64,000 nucleotides of DNA from Verrucomicrobiota bacterium (lineage in GTDB: Bacteria > Verrucomicrobiota > Verrucomicrobiia > Opitutales > UBA953), in assembly GCA_014193315.1 (NCBI GenBank), contig BJHS01000001.1, positions 124,001-188,000 of the forward strand, in the 5' to 3' direction. A program made the translations under genes and the position numbers. The notes under the pieces are model-generated. The model was not told where the DNA came from, did not search any database, and was given only the letters and a program-made list of their open reading frames with translations. Shown here piece by piece: positions 16,749 through 25,822 of the stretch (the stretch's first letter is position 1; every line of letters starts with the position of its first letter).

Positions 16749-18731
16749 TCAGCGCCGGCGGCGTGGGCGGGCCGGGGCGGGCTTACCCGTGCGCAGCGCC
16801 TCGATTTGGTCGCGCAACGTGGCCGCCTTCTCGAACTGCAACTCATCGGCCGCCGCGAGCATCTCCGCCTCGAGGTCTGCCAGCACGCGCGCGATATCGC
16901 GGTCGCCGGTGCCTTCGGCCACCGCCAGGACGTCCTCGGCCTCCGCCTCGACCAGGCTTTCCTCGATCCGCCGCACCGTGGACTTCGGGGTGATGCCGTG
17001 CTTGAGGTTGTGCGCTTCCTGCCGCTTGCGTCGGTCGCCGCAGATTGTCAGGGCGCGGGTGAGCGACTTCGTCATCACATCCGCGTAGAGGAGGACTTTG
17101 CCCTCCACGTGTCGGGCGGCGCGGCCGGACGTCTGGATCAGGCTCGTCTCGCTGCGGAGAAAGCCCTCCTTGTCGGCGTCCAGGATGCCGACCAAGGCGA
17201 CCTCCGGGAGGTCGAGGCCCTCGCGCAGCAGGTTGACGCCCACCAGCACGTCGAATTGCCCCGCGCGCAAGCGGCGGAGAATCTCCACGCGCTCGATCGC
17301 GTCGATGTCCGAGTGCAGGTATTCGACCTTCAGGCCGCTTTCGCGCATGAAGTTCGCGAGGTCCTCGGACATCCGCTTCGTGAGCGTGGTGACCAGCGTG
17401 CGCGCCCCCTTGGCGACCGCGGCCTTGGCTTCGCCGATGATGTCCTCGACCTGACCGGCGATCGGCCGGACCTCCATCACCGGGTCGAGGAGGCCCGTCG
17501 GGCGGATCACCTGCTCGGCCACGACGCGGGAGACCTTGTATTCGTGGGGTGCCGGCGTGGCGGAGACGTAGACCACCTGGCCCACCACTCGGTCGAACTC
17601 GTCGGGCATCAACGGGCGGTTCTCGAGGGCGGAGGGGAGGCGGAAGCCAAAGTCGACGAGGCGTTCCTTGCGGGCCCGGTCGCCGTGGTACATCCCGCCG
17701 ATCTGCGAGACCGACACGTGGCTCTCGTCGATGAACACCAGTTTGTCGGCGGGAAAGAAGTCGAGTAGGCAGGTCGGGCGTTCGCCGGGCTGGCGGCCCG
17801 ACATGTGCATCGAGTAGTTTTCGATGCCAGGACAGAAGCCCGTCTCACGCAGCATCTCCAGGTCGTGCTCCACCCGGGTGCGGAGGCGCTGGGCCTCGAT
17901 CAGGCGATTCTGCCCTTCCAGCACATCGACGCGGGCCTCAAGTTCCGCCCGAATCGCCGTGAGGGCGCCCTTCATGCGGGTCGGGTCCATGACGTACTGG
18001 TTCGCCGGGTAGAGGTCGAACTTCTCCAAGGTCCGGCCCGGTTTCACGCTCACCGGGTCGAGCTCGCGGATTGCCTCCAACGTGTCGCCCCAGAACTCCA
18101 GCCGGAGCGCGGACTCAAGGTAGGCGGGCCAGATGTCGATCGTCTCGCCCCGGGCCCGGAAGGAGCATCGCTCCAAGAGCGCGTCGTTACGGACGTACTG
18201 ATTCTTGACCAGCTGAGCCAGGAGCGCGTCCCGGCGCATCGTCATGTTCGCCCGGAGCGGGATCATCATCGCGAGGAAGTCCTCGGGCGAGCCCAGCCCG
18301 TAGATGCAGGAAACCGACGCGATTACGATGACGTCGCGCCGGGAGAGCAGGGCGCTGCTCGCGCTGATGCGGAGGCGCTCGATGTCCTCGTTGATGGCCG
18401 AGTCCTTCTCGATGAAGGTGTCCGTGGCCGGCACGTAGGCCTCCGGTTGGTAGTAGTCGTAGTAGCTGACGAAGTACTCGACTGCGTTCTCGGGGAAGAA
18501 GTGCTTGAACTCGGAGTAGAGTTGGGCGGCAAGGGTCTTGTTGTGCGAGATGATGAGCGCGGGGCGCTGTTGCCGGGCGATCAGGTTCGCCATGGTGAAC
18601 GTCTTGCCCGAGCCCGTGACACCCAGGAGCGTCTGGCGGGCGTGGCCGGCGGTGAGCGACCGGTCGAGGGCCTCGATCGCCGTCGGTTGGTCGCCCATCG
18701 GGCGGTAGTCGGATTTTAGGCGGAACTCCAT
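16749..18731 (-). CDS. uvrB: Excinuclease ABC subunit B (UvrB)
   Basis: 660-residue UvrB, the damage-verification helicase-like subunit of nucleotide excision repair. Visible are Walker A GVTGSGKT (37-44), the beta-hairpin region YYDYYQPEAYVP (about 91-101), helicase motifs including FIDESH and the ATTLVTTLTKR-type region, RAGQFDVLVGVNLLREG, and a C-terminal UVR coiled coil that contacts UvrC. The C-terminus is Arg-rich. ATG 18731 gives the standard MEFRLKSDYRPMGDQP start and lies two bases after the HAD gene stop, so it is the last gene of a nadE-glcD-HAD-uvrB run. Confidence 0.97.
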   Translation of the reverse strand: MEFRLKSDYRPMGDQPTAIEALDRSLTAGHARQTLLGVTGSGKTFTMANLIARQQRPALIISHNKTLAAQLYSEFKHFFPENAVEYFVSYYDYYQPEAYVPATDTFIEKDSAINEDIERLRISASSALLSRRDVIVIASVSCIYGLGSPEDFLAMMIPLRANMTMRRDALLAQLVKNQYVRNDALLERCSFRARGETIDIWPAYLESALRLEFWGDTLEAIRELDPVSVKPGRTLEKFDLYPANQYVMDPTRMKGALTAIRAELEARVDVLEGQNRLIEAQRLRTRVEHDLEMLRETGFCPGIENYSMHMSGRQPGERPTCLLDFFPADKLVFIDESHVSVSQIGGMYHGDRARKERLVDFGFRLPSALENRPLMPDEFDRVVGQVVYVSATPAPHEYKVSRVVAEQVIRPTGLLDPVMEVRPIAGQVEDIIGEAKAAVAKGARTLVTTLTKRMSEDLANFMRESGLKVEYLHSDIDAIERVEILRRLRAGQFDVLVGVNLLREGLDLPEVALVGILDADKEGFLRSETSLIQTSGRAARHVEGKVLLYADVMTKSLTRALTICGDRRKRQEAHNLKHGITPKSTVRRIEESLVEAEAEDVLAVAEGTGDRDIARVLADLEAEMLAAADELQFEKAATLRDQIEALRTGKPAPARPRRRR

Positions 18732-18733
18732 GC

Positions 18734-19399
18734 TCAGTCCAGGCGGCCGCGGGCCAGCCAGCTTGGCTCCACCGCCGAAAGGTCGGCCACGATGCGGTGG
18801 GCACCGAGCGGGGCGAGCTGCTCGCGGGTGTTCGTGGTGGCCAAGGCGATGGTGATGAAGCCGCCGGCCAGCCCGGCCTGGATCCCGGAGAAAGAATCCT
18901 CGAAGACGAAGGAGCGCGCCGGGTCGCCGCCGCCGAGCACGCACGCCTTCAGGAAGACCTCGGGGTCGGGCTTGCCCTTCGTCACGTCCTCGCTGGCCAC
19001 GGCGCCGGCGAAGTAATGGCCGATGCCGAAGAGTTCGAAGGATAGGGTGAGGTTCTCCTGGTGCGTCGACGTGCCGATGACGCAGGGAATGCCGAGCGCC
19101 TTGAGCGCCGCCCCGAGCTCGCGGACGCCGGGCAACAGGCGGATGTGGCCGGTCCGGGCGATGTCGCGGTACAAGGCTTCCTTGCGGTGGGACAGGCGCT
19201 TGACCTCCGCGGGGTCGCGCGACCAGCCGAGGATGTCGGGGATAATCAGCTCGTTGCGCTTGCCGAAGCCCCGTTTGAAATGGTCGGCGGGCAACGGGAG
19301 ACGCTCCTCCTCGGCCAAGGCTTCCCAAGAACGTTCATGCGCCCCCGAGGAGTCGATGACTACCCCGTCCCAGTCGAACACGGCGACGGTACGGCCCAT
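18734..19399 (-). CDS. HAD-family phosphatase, beta-phosphoglucomutase-like
   Basis: 221-residue haloacid-dehalogenase hydrolase with a helical cap. Motif I FDWDGVVIDS has the nucleophile pair at Asp9/Asp11. Motif II is IGTSTHQEN, the catalytic Lys is in KGKPDPEVFL, and the acidic motif III/IV is FEDSFSGIQAG. This is the PGM-like/phosphoglycolate-phosphatase subgroup. Because it is one base from the glycolate-oxidase-type gene upstream, phosphoglycolate phosphatase is an attractive idea, since its product glycolate would be oxidised by the neighbour. The motifs alone do not fix the substrate. Confidence 0.85.
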   Translation of the reverse strand: MGRTVAVFDWDGVVIDSSGAHERSWEALAEEERLPLPADHFKRGFGKRNELIIPDILGWSRDPAEVKRLSHRKEALYRDIARTGHIRLLPGVRELGAALKALGIPCVIGTSTHQENLTLSFELFGIGHYFAGAVASEDVTKGKPDPEVFLKACVLGGGDPARSFVFEDSFSGIQAGLAGGFITIALATTNTREQLAPLGAHRIVADLSAVEPSWLARGRLD

Positions 19400-19400
19400 C

Positions 19401-20876
19401 TCAGTGCTTGTCCCAGGCGAGGGTGACCTTGACCGGGCGGTGTTCCCAGACGTTCAGCGGTTCGAAAATCTGGCCCGGCGCCAGGATGTTGTTCGGGTCC
19501 AGCGCCCGCTTCACCGCGACCATCGCGCCGATCTCGGCCGGCGTATGCTGCAGGGAGAGGAAGGGCGACTTGGCGATGCCGATGCCGTGTTCGCCCGTGA
19601 TCGCCCCGCCGAGTTCGACGACCTTGCGCATGACTTCATGGATCGCCTGCTCGGCCTTGCGGCGGTGCTCGGGGTTATCGCGGTCGTACATGATGTGCAC
19701 GTGGAAATTCCCGTCGGCGGCATGGCCAAAGGTCGGCGTGGCCAGCCCCACGCGGTCGCGGACCTCGCGCGTGTAACGGATCAGCTCCACGTAGCTGCGG
19801 AAGGGCACCACGATGTCTTCGTTGAGCTTGGCGTTGCCCAGGGAGTACATGGCCTGCGAACAAGTGCGGCGGATATCCCAGAGCGCCTCCGCCTCGGCCT
19901 CGACGTCGGTCTCGCGGAAGGCCGCCGCGTGGCGACCGATCCAGGCCCGCACCTTGACGGCGTCGTCGGCCAGGGCCGCCGGGTGGCCGTCCAGTTCGAC
20001 GAGCAAGAGGGCGTGCGTCGCCTCGACGCCGTGGAGTTCGGCCGTCGAGAAGACGCGTGCGCCGCGACGTTTCTCGGCCGCCTCGACCGTCTGCGTGTCG
20101 AGGAACTCGAAGACCGCCGGGTTCACCCGCGACCCCATCAGTTCGGCGGCCGCCTCGAGCGCGCCTTCGTCGGTGCGGCAGGCGAGGAGGAAGGTGCGGC
20201 GAGCCGCGGGCTTATTGACCAGTTTCAGTGTGGCCTTGGTGATGACGCCCAGCGTGCCCTCGGAGCCGATCCAAAGGTCGCGCAGGTTGAGGCCGCTCAC
20301 GAATTTGCGCAAAGGGGCGCCCCAGCGGACTTTCTCGCCGGTGGGCAGGAAGCCTTCGAGGGCGTAGACATGATCGCGAACCACGCCGTACTTGGCGGCG
20401 CGCAGGCCGCCGGCGTTGGTGGCGATATTGCCGCCGATGCTGCAGTGCTTGAGCGAGGAGGGGTCGGGCGGGAAGAAGAGGCCGTGGGGTGCGGCGAGTT
20501 CGTTGATGCGGGCGGTGATCGCGCCGGGCTGCACCGTCGCCATTGCGGAAACCGGGTCGATCTCGATCCGATCCCAGTGGTCGAGGTGGAGGACCCAGCC
20601 GCCGCGAATGGGTGAGCTCGCGCCGGTGTTGCCGGTGCCGCGACCCCGGACCGTCACCGGCACCCGGTGTTCGTTGGCTAACTTCAGGAGCACGCCGATA
20701 TCATCCTCCGTCGACGGGCGGATGACCGCTTCGGGCATGAACGACAAACGCATGTTGTCGAAGGAGGCGGCGAAGCAGGTCGCCTCGTCCGTCTTGACGC
20801 GGTCGGGGCCGAGGCGGGCCAGCAGGGACTGGGTGGCCGCGGGATGGGTCTGCACGGGAGAGGTCACGCCCCCCAT
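19401..20876 (-). CDS. FAD-linked oxidase, glycolate oxidase subunit GlcD-like
   Basis: 491-residue FAD-binding PCMH-type oxidoreductase of the GlcD / D-lactate dehydrogenase group. The N-terminal FAD-binding segment has PVTVRGRGTGNTGAS, SIGGNIATNAGG, and GLNLRDLWIGSEGTLGVIT. The C-terminal FAD-linked oxidase domain ends with GEHGIGIAKSPFL and LDPNNILAPGQIF. Substrates in the family are 2-hydroxy acids such as glycolate or D-lactate, with electrons passed to a partner Fe-S protein or quinone. No glcE/glcF gene is next to it. I chose ATG 20876; a TTG codon precedes it in frame. It is co-directional with nadE (nine bases) and the HAD gene (one base). Confidence 0.88.
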   Translation of the reverse strand: MGGVTSPVQTHPAATQSLLARLGPDRVKTDEATCFAASFDNMRLSFMPEAVIRPSTEDDIGVLLKLANEHRVPVTVRGRGTGNTGASSPIRGGWVLHLDHWDRIEIDPVSAMATVQPGAITARINELAAPHGLFFPPDPSSLKHCSIGGNIATNAGGLRAAKYGVVRDHVYALEGFLPTGEKVRWGAPLRKFVSGLNLRDLWIGSEGTLGVITKATLKLVNKPAARRTFLLACRTDEGALEAAAELMGSRVNPAVFEFLDTQTVEAAEKRRGARVFSTAELHGVEATHALLLVELDGHPAALADDAVKVRAWIGRHAAAFRETDVEAEAEALWDIRRTCSQAMYSLGNAKLNEDIVVPFRSYVELIRYTREVRDRVGLATPTFGHAADGNFHVHIMYDRDNPEHRRKAEQAIHEVMRKVVELGGAITGEHGIGIAKSPFLSLQHTPAEIGAMVAVKRALDPNNILAPGQIFEPLNVWEHRPVKVTLAWDKH

Positions 20877-20885
20877 CAAGCACGG

Positions 20886-22829
20886 TTAGCCCAATTCGGC
20901 AAGCCACGCCGTCGCCTCGGCGTCGGACGGCATGCGCCAATCCCCGCGGGGTGAGAGGGCGACCGAACCGACCTTCGGCCCATCGGGCATGACCGAACGC
21001 TTGTATTGCTGGCTGAAGAAACGGGTCAGGAAGTTGCGGAGCCAGTGGCGGATCTCCGTCTGGTCGTACTTGCCGGTGAAGGCATGCTCGGCCAGCCACA
21101 GGACTTTCGCGGGGCGGAAGCCGTTGCGCACCACGTGGTAGAGGAAGAAGTCGTGGAGCTCGTAGGGCCCCACGATCATCTCGGTCTGCTGGGCGATCTG
21201 GCCATCCTCGCCCGGCGGGAGGAGTTCGGGGCTGACCGGCGTGGCGACGATATCCTCCAGCAGCGCGCGTTCGGCGCCGACGTGGCGGACGTGCGCCGCC
21301 CAGCCAACCAAGTGCTTTACCAGCGTCTTGGGGACGCCGATGTTCACGTGGTACATCGACATGTGGTCGGCGTTGAAGGTGCACCAGCCCAAGGCGGCCT
21401 CGGAAAGGTCGCCGGTCCCGACGACGAAGCCGTGGGCCTGGTTGGCGACATCCATGAGAATCTGCGTACGCTCGCGGGCCTGGGCGTTCTCGAAGGTGAC
21501 GTCATGCCGCCCGGCCGGGTGGTGGATGTCGCGCAGGTGGAGGTCGACGGCGGCGGTGATGGGGATTTCCCGGGCGGTGATGCCGAGGGCTTCCATCAGT
21601 TTCATGGCGTTGATCCGCGTGCGGGCGGTCGTGCCCGGCCCGGGCATCGTGACCCCGATGATGCCCTTGCGGTCCAGCCCCAGACGGCCGAAGGCCTCGA
21701 GGAGCACCAGCAGGGCCAAGGTCGAGTCGAGCCCGCCGGAAACGCCGAGCACGACGTGCTTGGAGCCGGTGTGGCGGAGGCGCCGGGCAAGGCCGGTCGA
21801 CTGGATGGCGAAAATCTCGTGGCAGTTCTCGTCGCGGCGCTGCGGGTCCGCGGGGACGAACGGGTGCTGGCTGAAGCGGCGGCGAAGCTTGGGCGTCACG
21901 CCGGTCGGGTGCCCCAGGTCGAAGCCGATGACCCGCGTCGCGAGGGTCGTCGGGGCGCCGAAGAACGTGCTGTTCCGGCGGCGTTCGGCGACCAGTTTGT
22001 CCACGTCAATCTGCGAGACGACGAGGGAGAGGTCGAAACGGAAGCGCTCCGATTCACCGAGTATGACGCCGTTCTCGGCGATCAGGCCGTGGCCGCTGTA
22101 GACGATGTCGGTGCTGGATTCCCCGGCGCCAGCCGCGGCATAGACATAGGCGGCGAGGCAGCGGGCCGACTGGCCCTTCACCAGCTCACGGCGGTAGGCG
22201 GCCTTGGTCAGCAGCTCATCGCTGGCGGAAAGGTTGCAGAGGAGGGTGGCTCCAGCGAGGGCGAGCGCGCCGCTCGGGGGCTCGACCGCCCAGAGGTCCT
22301 CGCAGAGCTCGACCCCGACGACGCAGTCAGGCAGGTCGTTGGCGCGGAAGAGCAGGTCGACGCCGAAGGGCACTTTCTGGCCGAGTAACTCGATCTCCTT
22401 GACCGGGGCGACCCGGGCGGAGGCAAACCAGCGTTGTTCGTAGAACTCGCCCGTGTTGGGCAGGTGGGTCTTCGGGACGACGCCCAGGACCTTGCCGCGG
22501 GAGAGGAAGACGCCGACGTTGAAGAGGCGACCGGAGACCTCGAGCGGCAGGCCGACCAAGGCGGAGAGGCCGAGTCGGCCAGTGGTCTCGGCGACCTGCC
22601 CCAGGGCCTTTAGGGCACCAGACAACAGGGTGCGCTGTCCGAAGAGGTCGCCGCAACTGTAGCCCGTTAGGCAGAGCTCCGGCAGGACCACGAGTTCGAC
22701 CCCCTCATGGGCGGCCTTTTCCAGGGCCTGGCTGACCAGCTGCGCGTTCGCCGCGGGGTCGCCGAGGCGAAGGGCGGGGGAGGCGGCCGCAACGGCCACA
22801 AACCCGTTCTGGTGAATGCGGTTGGGCAT
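20886..22829 (-). CDS. nadE: Glutamine-dependent NAD+ synthetase
   Basis: 647 residues, the two-domain form. The N-terminal nitrilase-type glutaminase has the triad Glu51 ([10 protein letters not shown]), Lys120 (PKTHLPN) and Cys176 (GVELCEDLW). The C-terminal ammonia-dependent synthetase has the ATP pyrophosphatase P-loop SGGLDS at 364-369 and the [12 protein letters not shown] segment. It makes NAD+ from deamido-NAD+, glutamine and ATP in the cytoplasm. It is divergent from thrB with an 84-base spacer, and first in a run with glcD-like, HAD and uvrB genes. Confidence 0.96.
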   Translation of the reverse strand: MPNRIHQNGFVAVAAASPALRLGDPAANAQLVSQALEKAAHEGVELVVLPELCLTGYSCGDLFGQRTLLSGALKALGQVAETTGRLGLSALVGLPLEVSGRLFNVGVFLSRGKVLGVVPKTHLPNTGEFYEQRWFASARVAPVKEIELLGQKVPFGVDLLFRANDLPDCVVGVELCEDLWAVEPPSGALALAGATLLCNLSASDELLTKAAYRRELVKGQSARCLAAYVYAAAGAGESSTDIVYSGHGLIAENGVILGESERFRFDLSLVVSQIDVDKLVAERRRNSTFFGAPTTLATRVIGFDLGHPTGVTPKLRRRFSQHPFVPADPQRRDENCHEIFAIQSTGLARRLRHTGSKHVVLGVSGGLDSTLALLVLLEAFGRLGLDRKGIIGVTMPGPGTTARTRINAMKLMEALGITAREIPITAAVDLHLRDIHHPAGRHDVTFENAQARERTQILMDVANQAHGFVVGTGDLSEAALGWCTFNADHMSMYHVNIGVPKTLVKHLVGWAAHVRHVGAERALLEDIVATPVSPELLPPGEDGQIAQQTEMIVGPYELHDFFLYHVVRNGFRPAKVLWLAEHAFTGKYDQTEIRHWLRNFLTRFFSQQYKRSVMPDGPKVGSVALSPRGDWRMPSDAEATAWLAELG

Positions 22830-22842
22830 TTAAAGGCTCGGT

Positions 22843-22910
22843 AACGGTCATGTTCACCGTTGACCAGAGGGGTGGCAACCCGAAAGGTCACCCACCCCTG
22901 GATTCGGGGT
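22843..22910 (+). promoter_or_regulatory. nadE-thrB intergenic region with nested inverted repeats
   Basis: A 6-7-6 inverted repeat (AACGGT at 22843-22848 with ACCGTT at 22856-22861) could be an operator between the divergent genes. Just downstream, two mutually exclusive hairpins share one arm. The first pairs 22868-22875 with 22892-22899, and the second pairs 22894-22898 with 22906-22910. The second would mask the GGGG that is the only Shine-Dalgarno-like element before thrB. Regulatory function is inferred only from pairing. Confidence 0.35.
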
Positions 22911-22913
22911 CCT

Positions 22914-23867
22914 ATGTCCACCCAAATGCTCAAGGAAGTCAGGGCTTTCTCGCCCGCCACGGTCGCCAACGTCGCTTGTGGTTTCGACGTGCTGGGTTTT
23001 TGCATCGATGCCCCCGGGGACGAGATTGTGGCCCGATTCTCGACCCAGCCTGGCCTGCGGATCACTAAAATCACCGGCGACGGTGGCCGCCTCCCCCTCG
23101 ACGCCAAACTGAACACGGCGGGCGTCTCCGCCCAAGCCCTCTTGCGCCACCTCGGCAAGGTCGACCTCGGTATCGAGATGGAAATCCATAAGAAGATGCC
23201 TTTTGGCAGCGGGCTGGGCTCCAGCGCCGCCAGCGCCGTCGGCGGGGCCTTCGTGGTCAATGAGCTCCTCGGCGCCCCCCTGAGTCGCCGCCAACTCCTG
23301 CCCTTCGTGGTCGCCGGCGAGGCCGCCGCGGACGGCGCCTGGCACGCCGACAACGTGGCGCCTTGCCTGCTGGGGGGCATCACTTTGATCCGCTCCAACG
23401 CCGAACTCGACGTGATGAACGTGCCGATCCCGGAGAATCTTTGGGCGGCGGTCGTCCACCCCGATATCGTCGTCCTGACCAAGGTGGCCCGCGAGATCAT
23501 GCCGCGCCATATCCAGCTTGAGACCTCGACCCAGCAGAGCGGTAACCTCGGCGGTCTGCTCTGTGGATTCTTCCAGTCCGACTACGCGCTCATCGGCCGT
23601 TCCTTACACGACCTCATCGCCGAGCCCCACCGCCAGCGCCTGATCCCCGAGTTTTACCGGGCGAAGCGTGCGGCCCTCGCCGCGGGAGCCTTGGGTTTCT
23701 CCATCTCTGGGGCCGGCCCTAGCGTCTTCGCCCTCTGCGAGGGTGAGGCGGCCGCCCGCCGCGCCGCCGCCGCCGTGGCCGAGGTCTTTACCTCTGTGCC
23801 CATCCTAGCGACGCCTTACGTCTCCCGCATCAACCCGAAGGGCGTCCATGTCATCGCGCGGTCCTAA
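22914..23867 (+). CDS. thrB: Homoserine kinase
   Basis: 317-residue GHMP-family kinase that phosphorylates homoserine in threonine synthesis. Motif 1 is FSPATVANVACGFDVLG, the ATP-binding motif PFGSGLGSSAAS is at about 96-107, and motif 3 is SISGAGPSVFAL. I chose ATG 22914; ATG 22926 is possible. It overlaps thrC by 20 bases, so the two enzymes for the last steps of threonine synthesis are translationally coupled. The homoserine branch is also used by metX at 58173. Confidence 0.95.
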   Translation: MSTQMLKEVRAFSPATVANVACGFDVLGFCIDAPGDEIVARFSTQPGLRITKITGDGGRLPLDAKLNTAGVSAQALLRHLGKVDLGIEMEIHKKMPFGSGLGSSAASAVGGAFVVNELLGAPLSRRQLLPFVVAGEAAADGAWHADNVAPCLLGGITLIRSNAELDVMNVPIPENLWAAVVHPDIVVLTKVAREIMPRHIQLETSTQQSGNLGGLLCGFFQSDYALIGRSLHDLIAEPHRQRLIPEFYRAKRAALAAGALGFSISGAGPSVFALCEGEAAARRAAAAVAEVFTSVPILATPYVSRINPKGVHVIARS

Positions 23868-25164
23868 GCTCGAGTTCGTCTCCACCGCCGACGCTTCCTG
23901 CCGGGGCGGCTTACGCGAGGTGCTTCTGTCCCCGATGCCGGCCAAGGGTGGACTCTGGGTTCCCGCGGCCATCCCTTCGCTGCCGGATGACTTGCTGGCG
24001 ACGCGGCGCGATGCCACCTACGCCGAACTGGCCGAGGCCGCCATGGCGCCTTATTTTGCGGATGAGCTAGGCGCCGAGGTCCTGCGGACGGTCTGCCGCG
24101 AGGCGTTCGACTTTCCCGTGCCGCTGACGTACGTGGGCGATCCCGTGGGTCGGCTCGGCGTGCTGGAGCTCTTTCATGGGCCGTCCGCGGCCTTCAAGGA
24201 TTTCGCAGTCCGCACCTTGGTTCGCGTCACCGCCCGCGTGCTCGCCGATGATTTTCCGCAGCTGACCGTGCTCGCCGCGACCTCGGGCGATACCGGCGCC
24301 GCGGTGACCGAGGCCTGCGCCGGGGTGCCTGGCGTGCGCGCCGTGGTCCTCTACCCACGGGTCGGCGTCAGCGGGGTCCAGGAGTCCCAGATCGCACGGG
24401 CGCGTCCCGGGGTGGTGGCCCTCTCGGTTGACGGTACCTTTGATGACTGTCAGGCGCTGGTGAAGCGCGCCTTGGCTGACGCCGCGCTGCAAGGCCGCCG
24501 GCCGTTGCTCACCGCGAACTCGATCAACCCCGTGCGCCTCATCGCGCAGGTGCCCTTCGCCTACCACGTTCGCCGGCTCGTCGCCGCGGGTGCCAAGCTC
24601 GGCATCGTCGTCCCTTCGGGTAATCTCGGGAACGTTGGTGCGGTCCAGCTGGCCCGCCGCATGGGCCTGCCGATCGAGGCGCTGGTCGCCGCGACCAACG
24701 TCAACTCGCCCCTGCCCGAGCTCTTCGCCACCGGCGCCTACCGCCCGCGGCGCTCCCAGCCCACCGCGTCCAACGCGATGGATATCGGCACGCCGAACAA
24801 CCTCGACCGCCTGCTGGCCTGGCGCGAAGGCGGGCCGGCCGTCGAGGCCGTCACGGTCGACGACGCCACCACGCTCGACACCATGCGCCGCGTCCGCGCC
24901 GCCACCGGTTACATCCTTTGCCCCCACACCGCGGTCGGCTGGAAAGCCGCCGAGGAGCTTCGCCAGCGCCGCCCCGACCTCGATCAGGTCATCGTTTTCG
25001 GCACGGCCCACCCGGCCAAGTTCCCAGATGTGCTGGAGCAGGCCTTCGGCGATGCCCACGCGTCGACCTTCCCGTTCGCCCTGCCGCCGCCCGGGCCGCG
25101 CAAAATCGGCAACGATTACGAGGCCGTGCGCCAGGTCTTGGAATCCGAGGCGGGTTTCCGCTGA
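23848..25164 (+). CDS. thrC: Threonine synthase
   Basis: 438-residue PLP enzyme converting O-phosphohomoserine to threonine. The N-terminal FVSTADASCRGGLREVLL block, the PLP-Lys motif GPSAAFKDFA (Lys117), ATSGDTGAAV and PSGNLGNVGA (cofactor phosphate loop) are all present. It matches the group with a thrC N-terminal subdomain. It directly follows thrB with overlapping reading frames. The stop lies six bases from the stop of the convergent small lipoprotein gene. Confidence 0.95.
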   Translation: MSSRGPKLEFVSTADASCRGGLREVLLSPMPAKGGLWVPAAIPSLPDDLLATRRDATYAELAEAAMAPYFADELGAEVLRTVCREAFDFPVPLTYVGDPVGRLGVLELFHGPSAAFKDFAVRTLVRVTARVLADDFPQLTVLAATSGDTGAAVTEACAGVPGVRAVVLYPRVGVSGVQESQIARARPGVVALSVDGTFDDCQALVKRALADAALQGRRPLLTANSINPVRLIAQVPFAYHVRRLVAAGAKLGIVVPSGNLGNVGAVQLARRMGLPIEALVAATNVNSPLPELFATGAYRPRRSQPTASNAMDIGTPNNLDRLLAWREGGPAVEAVTVDDATTLDTMRRVRAATGYILCPHTAVGWKAAEELRQRRPDLDQVIVFGTAHPAKFPDVLEQAFGDAHASTFPFALPPPGPRKIGNDYEAVRQVLESEAGFR

Positions 25165-25170
25165 GCCGAC

Positions 25171-25284
25171 TTACTTCTTCTCCGTCGCGGCCGCCGCCGG
25201 CTTGGCGTCGCGCGGCTGTTCGACGACGATGATGCAGCCGGAGAGCAGTAGGCAGGCGAGGGTCAGCAGCAGCACGGTCTTCAT
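25171..25284 (-). CDS. Very small lipoprotein (37 aa)
   Basis: A 37-codon frame begins MKTVLLLTLACLLLSGC, a complete lipoprotein signal peptide with lipobox LSGC and the acylated Cys at residue 17. It leaves only about 20 mature residues, Val/Ile then Ala/Lys-rich, ending EKK. Lipobox position, charge and hydrophobic core are textbook. It sits downstream of the exbD terminator and may have its own promoter. The function is unknown; it may be a small envelope tether or entericidin-like peptide. Confidence 0.65.
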   Translation of the reverse strand: MKTVLLLTLACLLLSGCIIVVEQPRDAKPAAAATEKK

Positions 25285-25291
25285 GGGCTCA

Positions 25292-25319
25292 ATTTGACCG
25301 GCTGCGGTCCGCTTGGCAA
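25292..25319 (-). promoter_or_regulatory. Possible promoter of the 37-aa lipoprotein gene
   Basis: On the minus strand TTGCCA (25314-25319, five of six matches to the -35 consensus) and TCAAAT (25292-25297, four of six) are 16 bases apart. The implied start is about at the ATG (25284), so the mRNA might be leaderless. Tentative. Confidence 0.3.
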
Positions 25320-25324
25320 ATCCG

Positions 25325-25354
25325 CAAAAAAGAAAGGCCGCCTGACGGCGGCCT
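25325..25354 (-). terminator. Intrinsic terminator after the ExbB/ExbD operon
   Basis: An 8-bp stem pairs AGGCCGCC (25335-25342) with GGCGGCCT (25347-25354), with loop TGAC. On the minus strand it is followed by a T-rich tract (the A-rich bases 25326-25334 on the plus strand). It lies 21 bases after the exbD stop. Confidence 0.85.
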
Positions 25355-25375
25355 CGGCGAGGGCGGCGGGGCCGC

Positions 25376-25819
25376 TTATTCCGGCTCCGCGACCGCGAAG
25401 GTCACGTTATTGATGTCCGCGCGGGCGAGGACATCCAACACGTTAATCACGCGCTCATAGCGGGCGGCTTCCTCGGCCTGCACGGTGATGAGCAGCTTGG
25501 AACCGGACTGGATGGCCGCCTGCTTGAGCTTGGTCATCTCGTTGAAGAGGCCGTCAAGGGTCTTGTCTTGGGGGGTGCCGACCGGGTCTTCGTTGATGGT
25601 GATCTGGCCGTTCTCCGAGACGCCGATGGTGATCTCGTCGGGGATTTCGGTCGCGGTGGAGGTCTCGGCGTTGCCGGGGAGGGTGGTCTTGAGCTCGTGT
25701 TCGACCTTCACGGCGCCAGCCATGACCATGAAGAATAGCATGATCACGAAGACCACGTCGATCATCGGGGCGATCTGGAAACCGGCGTCCGAAGGCACTT
25801 CATGAGGGGGGCGCTTCAT
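25376..25819 (-). CDS. ExbD/TolR-family protein, copy 2
   Basis: 147 residues, standard ExbD/TolR length. A short N-terminal tail is followed by IAPMIDVVFVIMLFFMV, where Asp21 is the conserved proton-conducting residue in the single membrane helix, and then a periplasmic domain. It works with an ExbB/TolQ homologue to turn proton motive force into mechanical work on an envelope partner. It is four bases from the upstream exbD copy and last before the terminator. The periplasmic part is only weakly like copy 1, so the two are probably distinct subunits and not redundant. Confidence 0.9.
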   Translation of the reverse strand: MKRPPHEVPSDAGFQIAPMIDVVFVIMLFFMVMAGAVKVEHELKTTLPGNAETSTATEIPDEITIGVSENGQITINEDPVGTPQDKTLDGLFNEMTKLKQAAIQSGSKLLITVQAEEAARYERVINVLDVLARADINNVTFAVAEPE

Positions 25820-25822
25820 GGT

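Noticed and set aside
22850-22913. Threonine-type leader peptide upstream of thrB
   Set aside because: A short frame begins at 22850 but contains only one Thr codon in its first 20 residues, so classical attenuation is unlikely.
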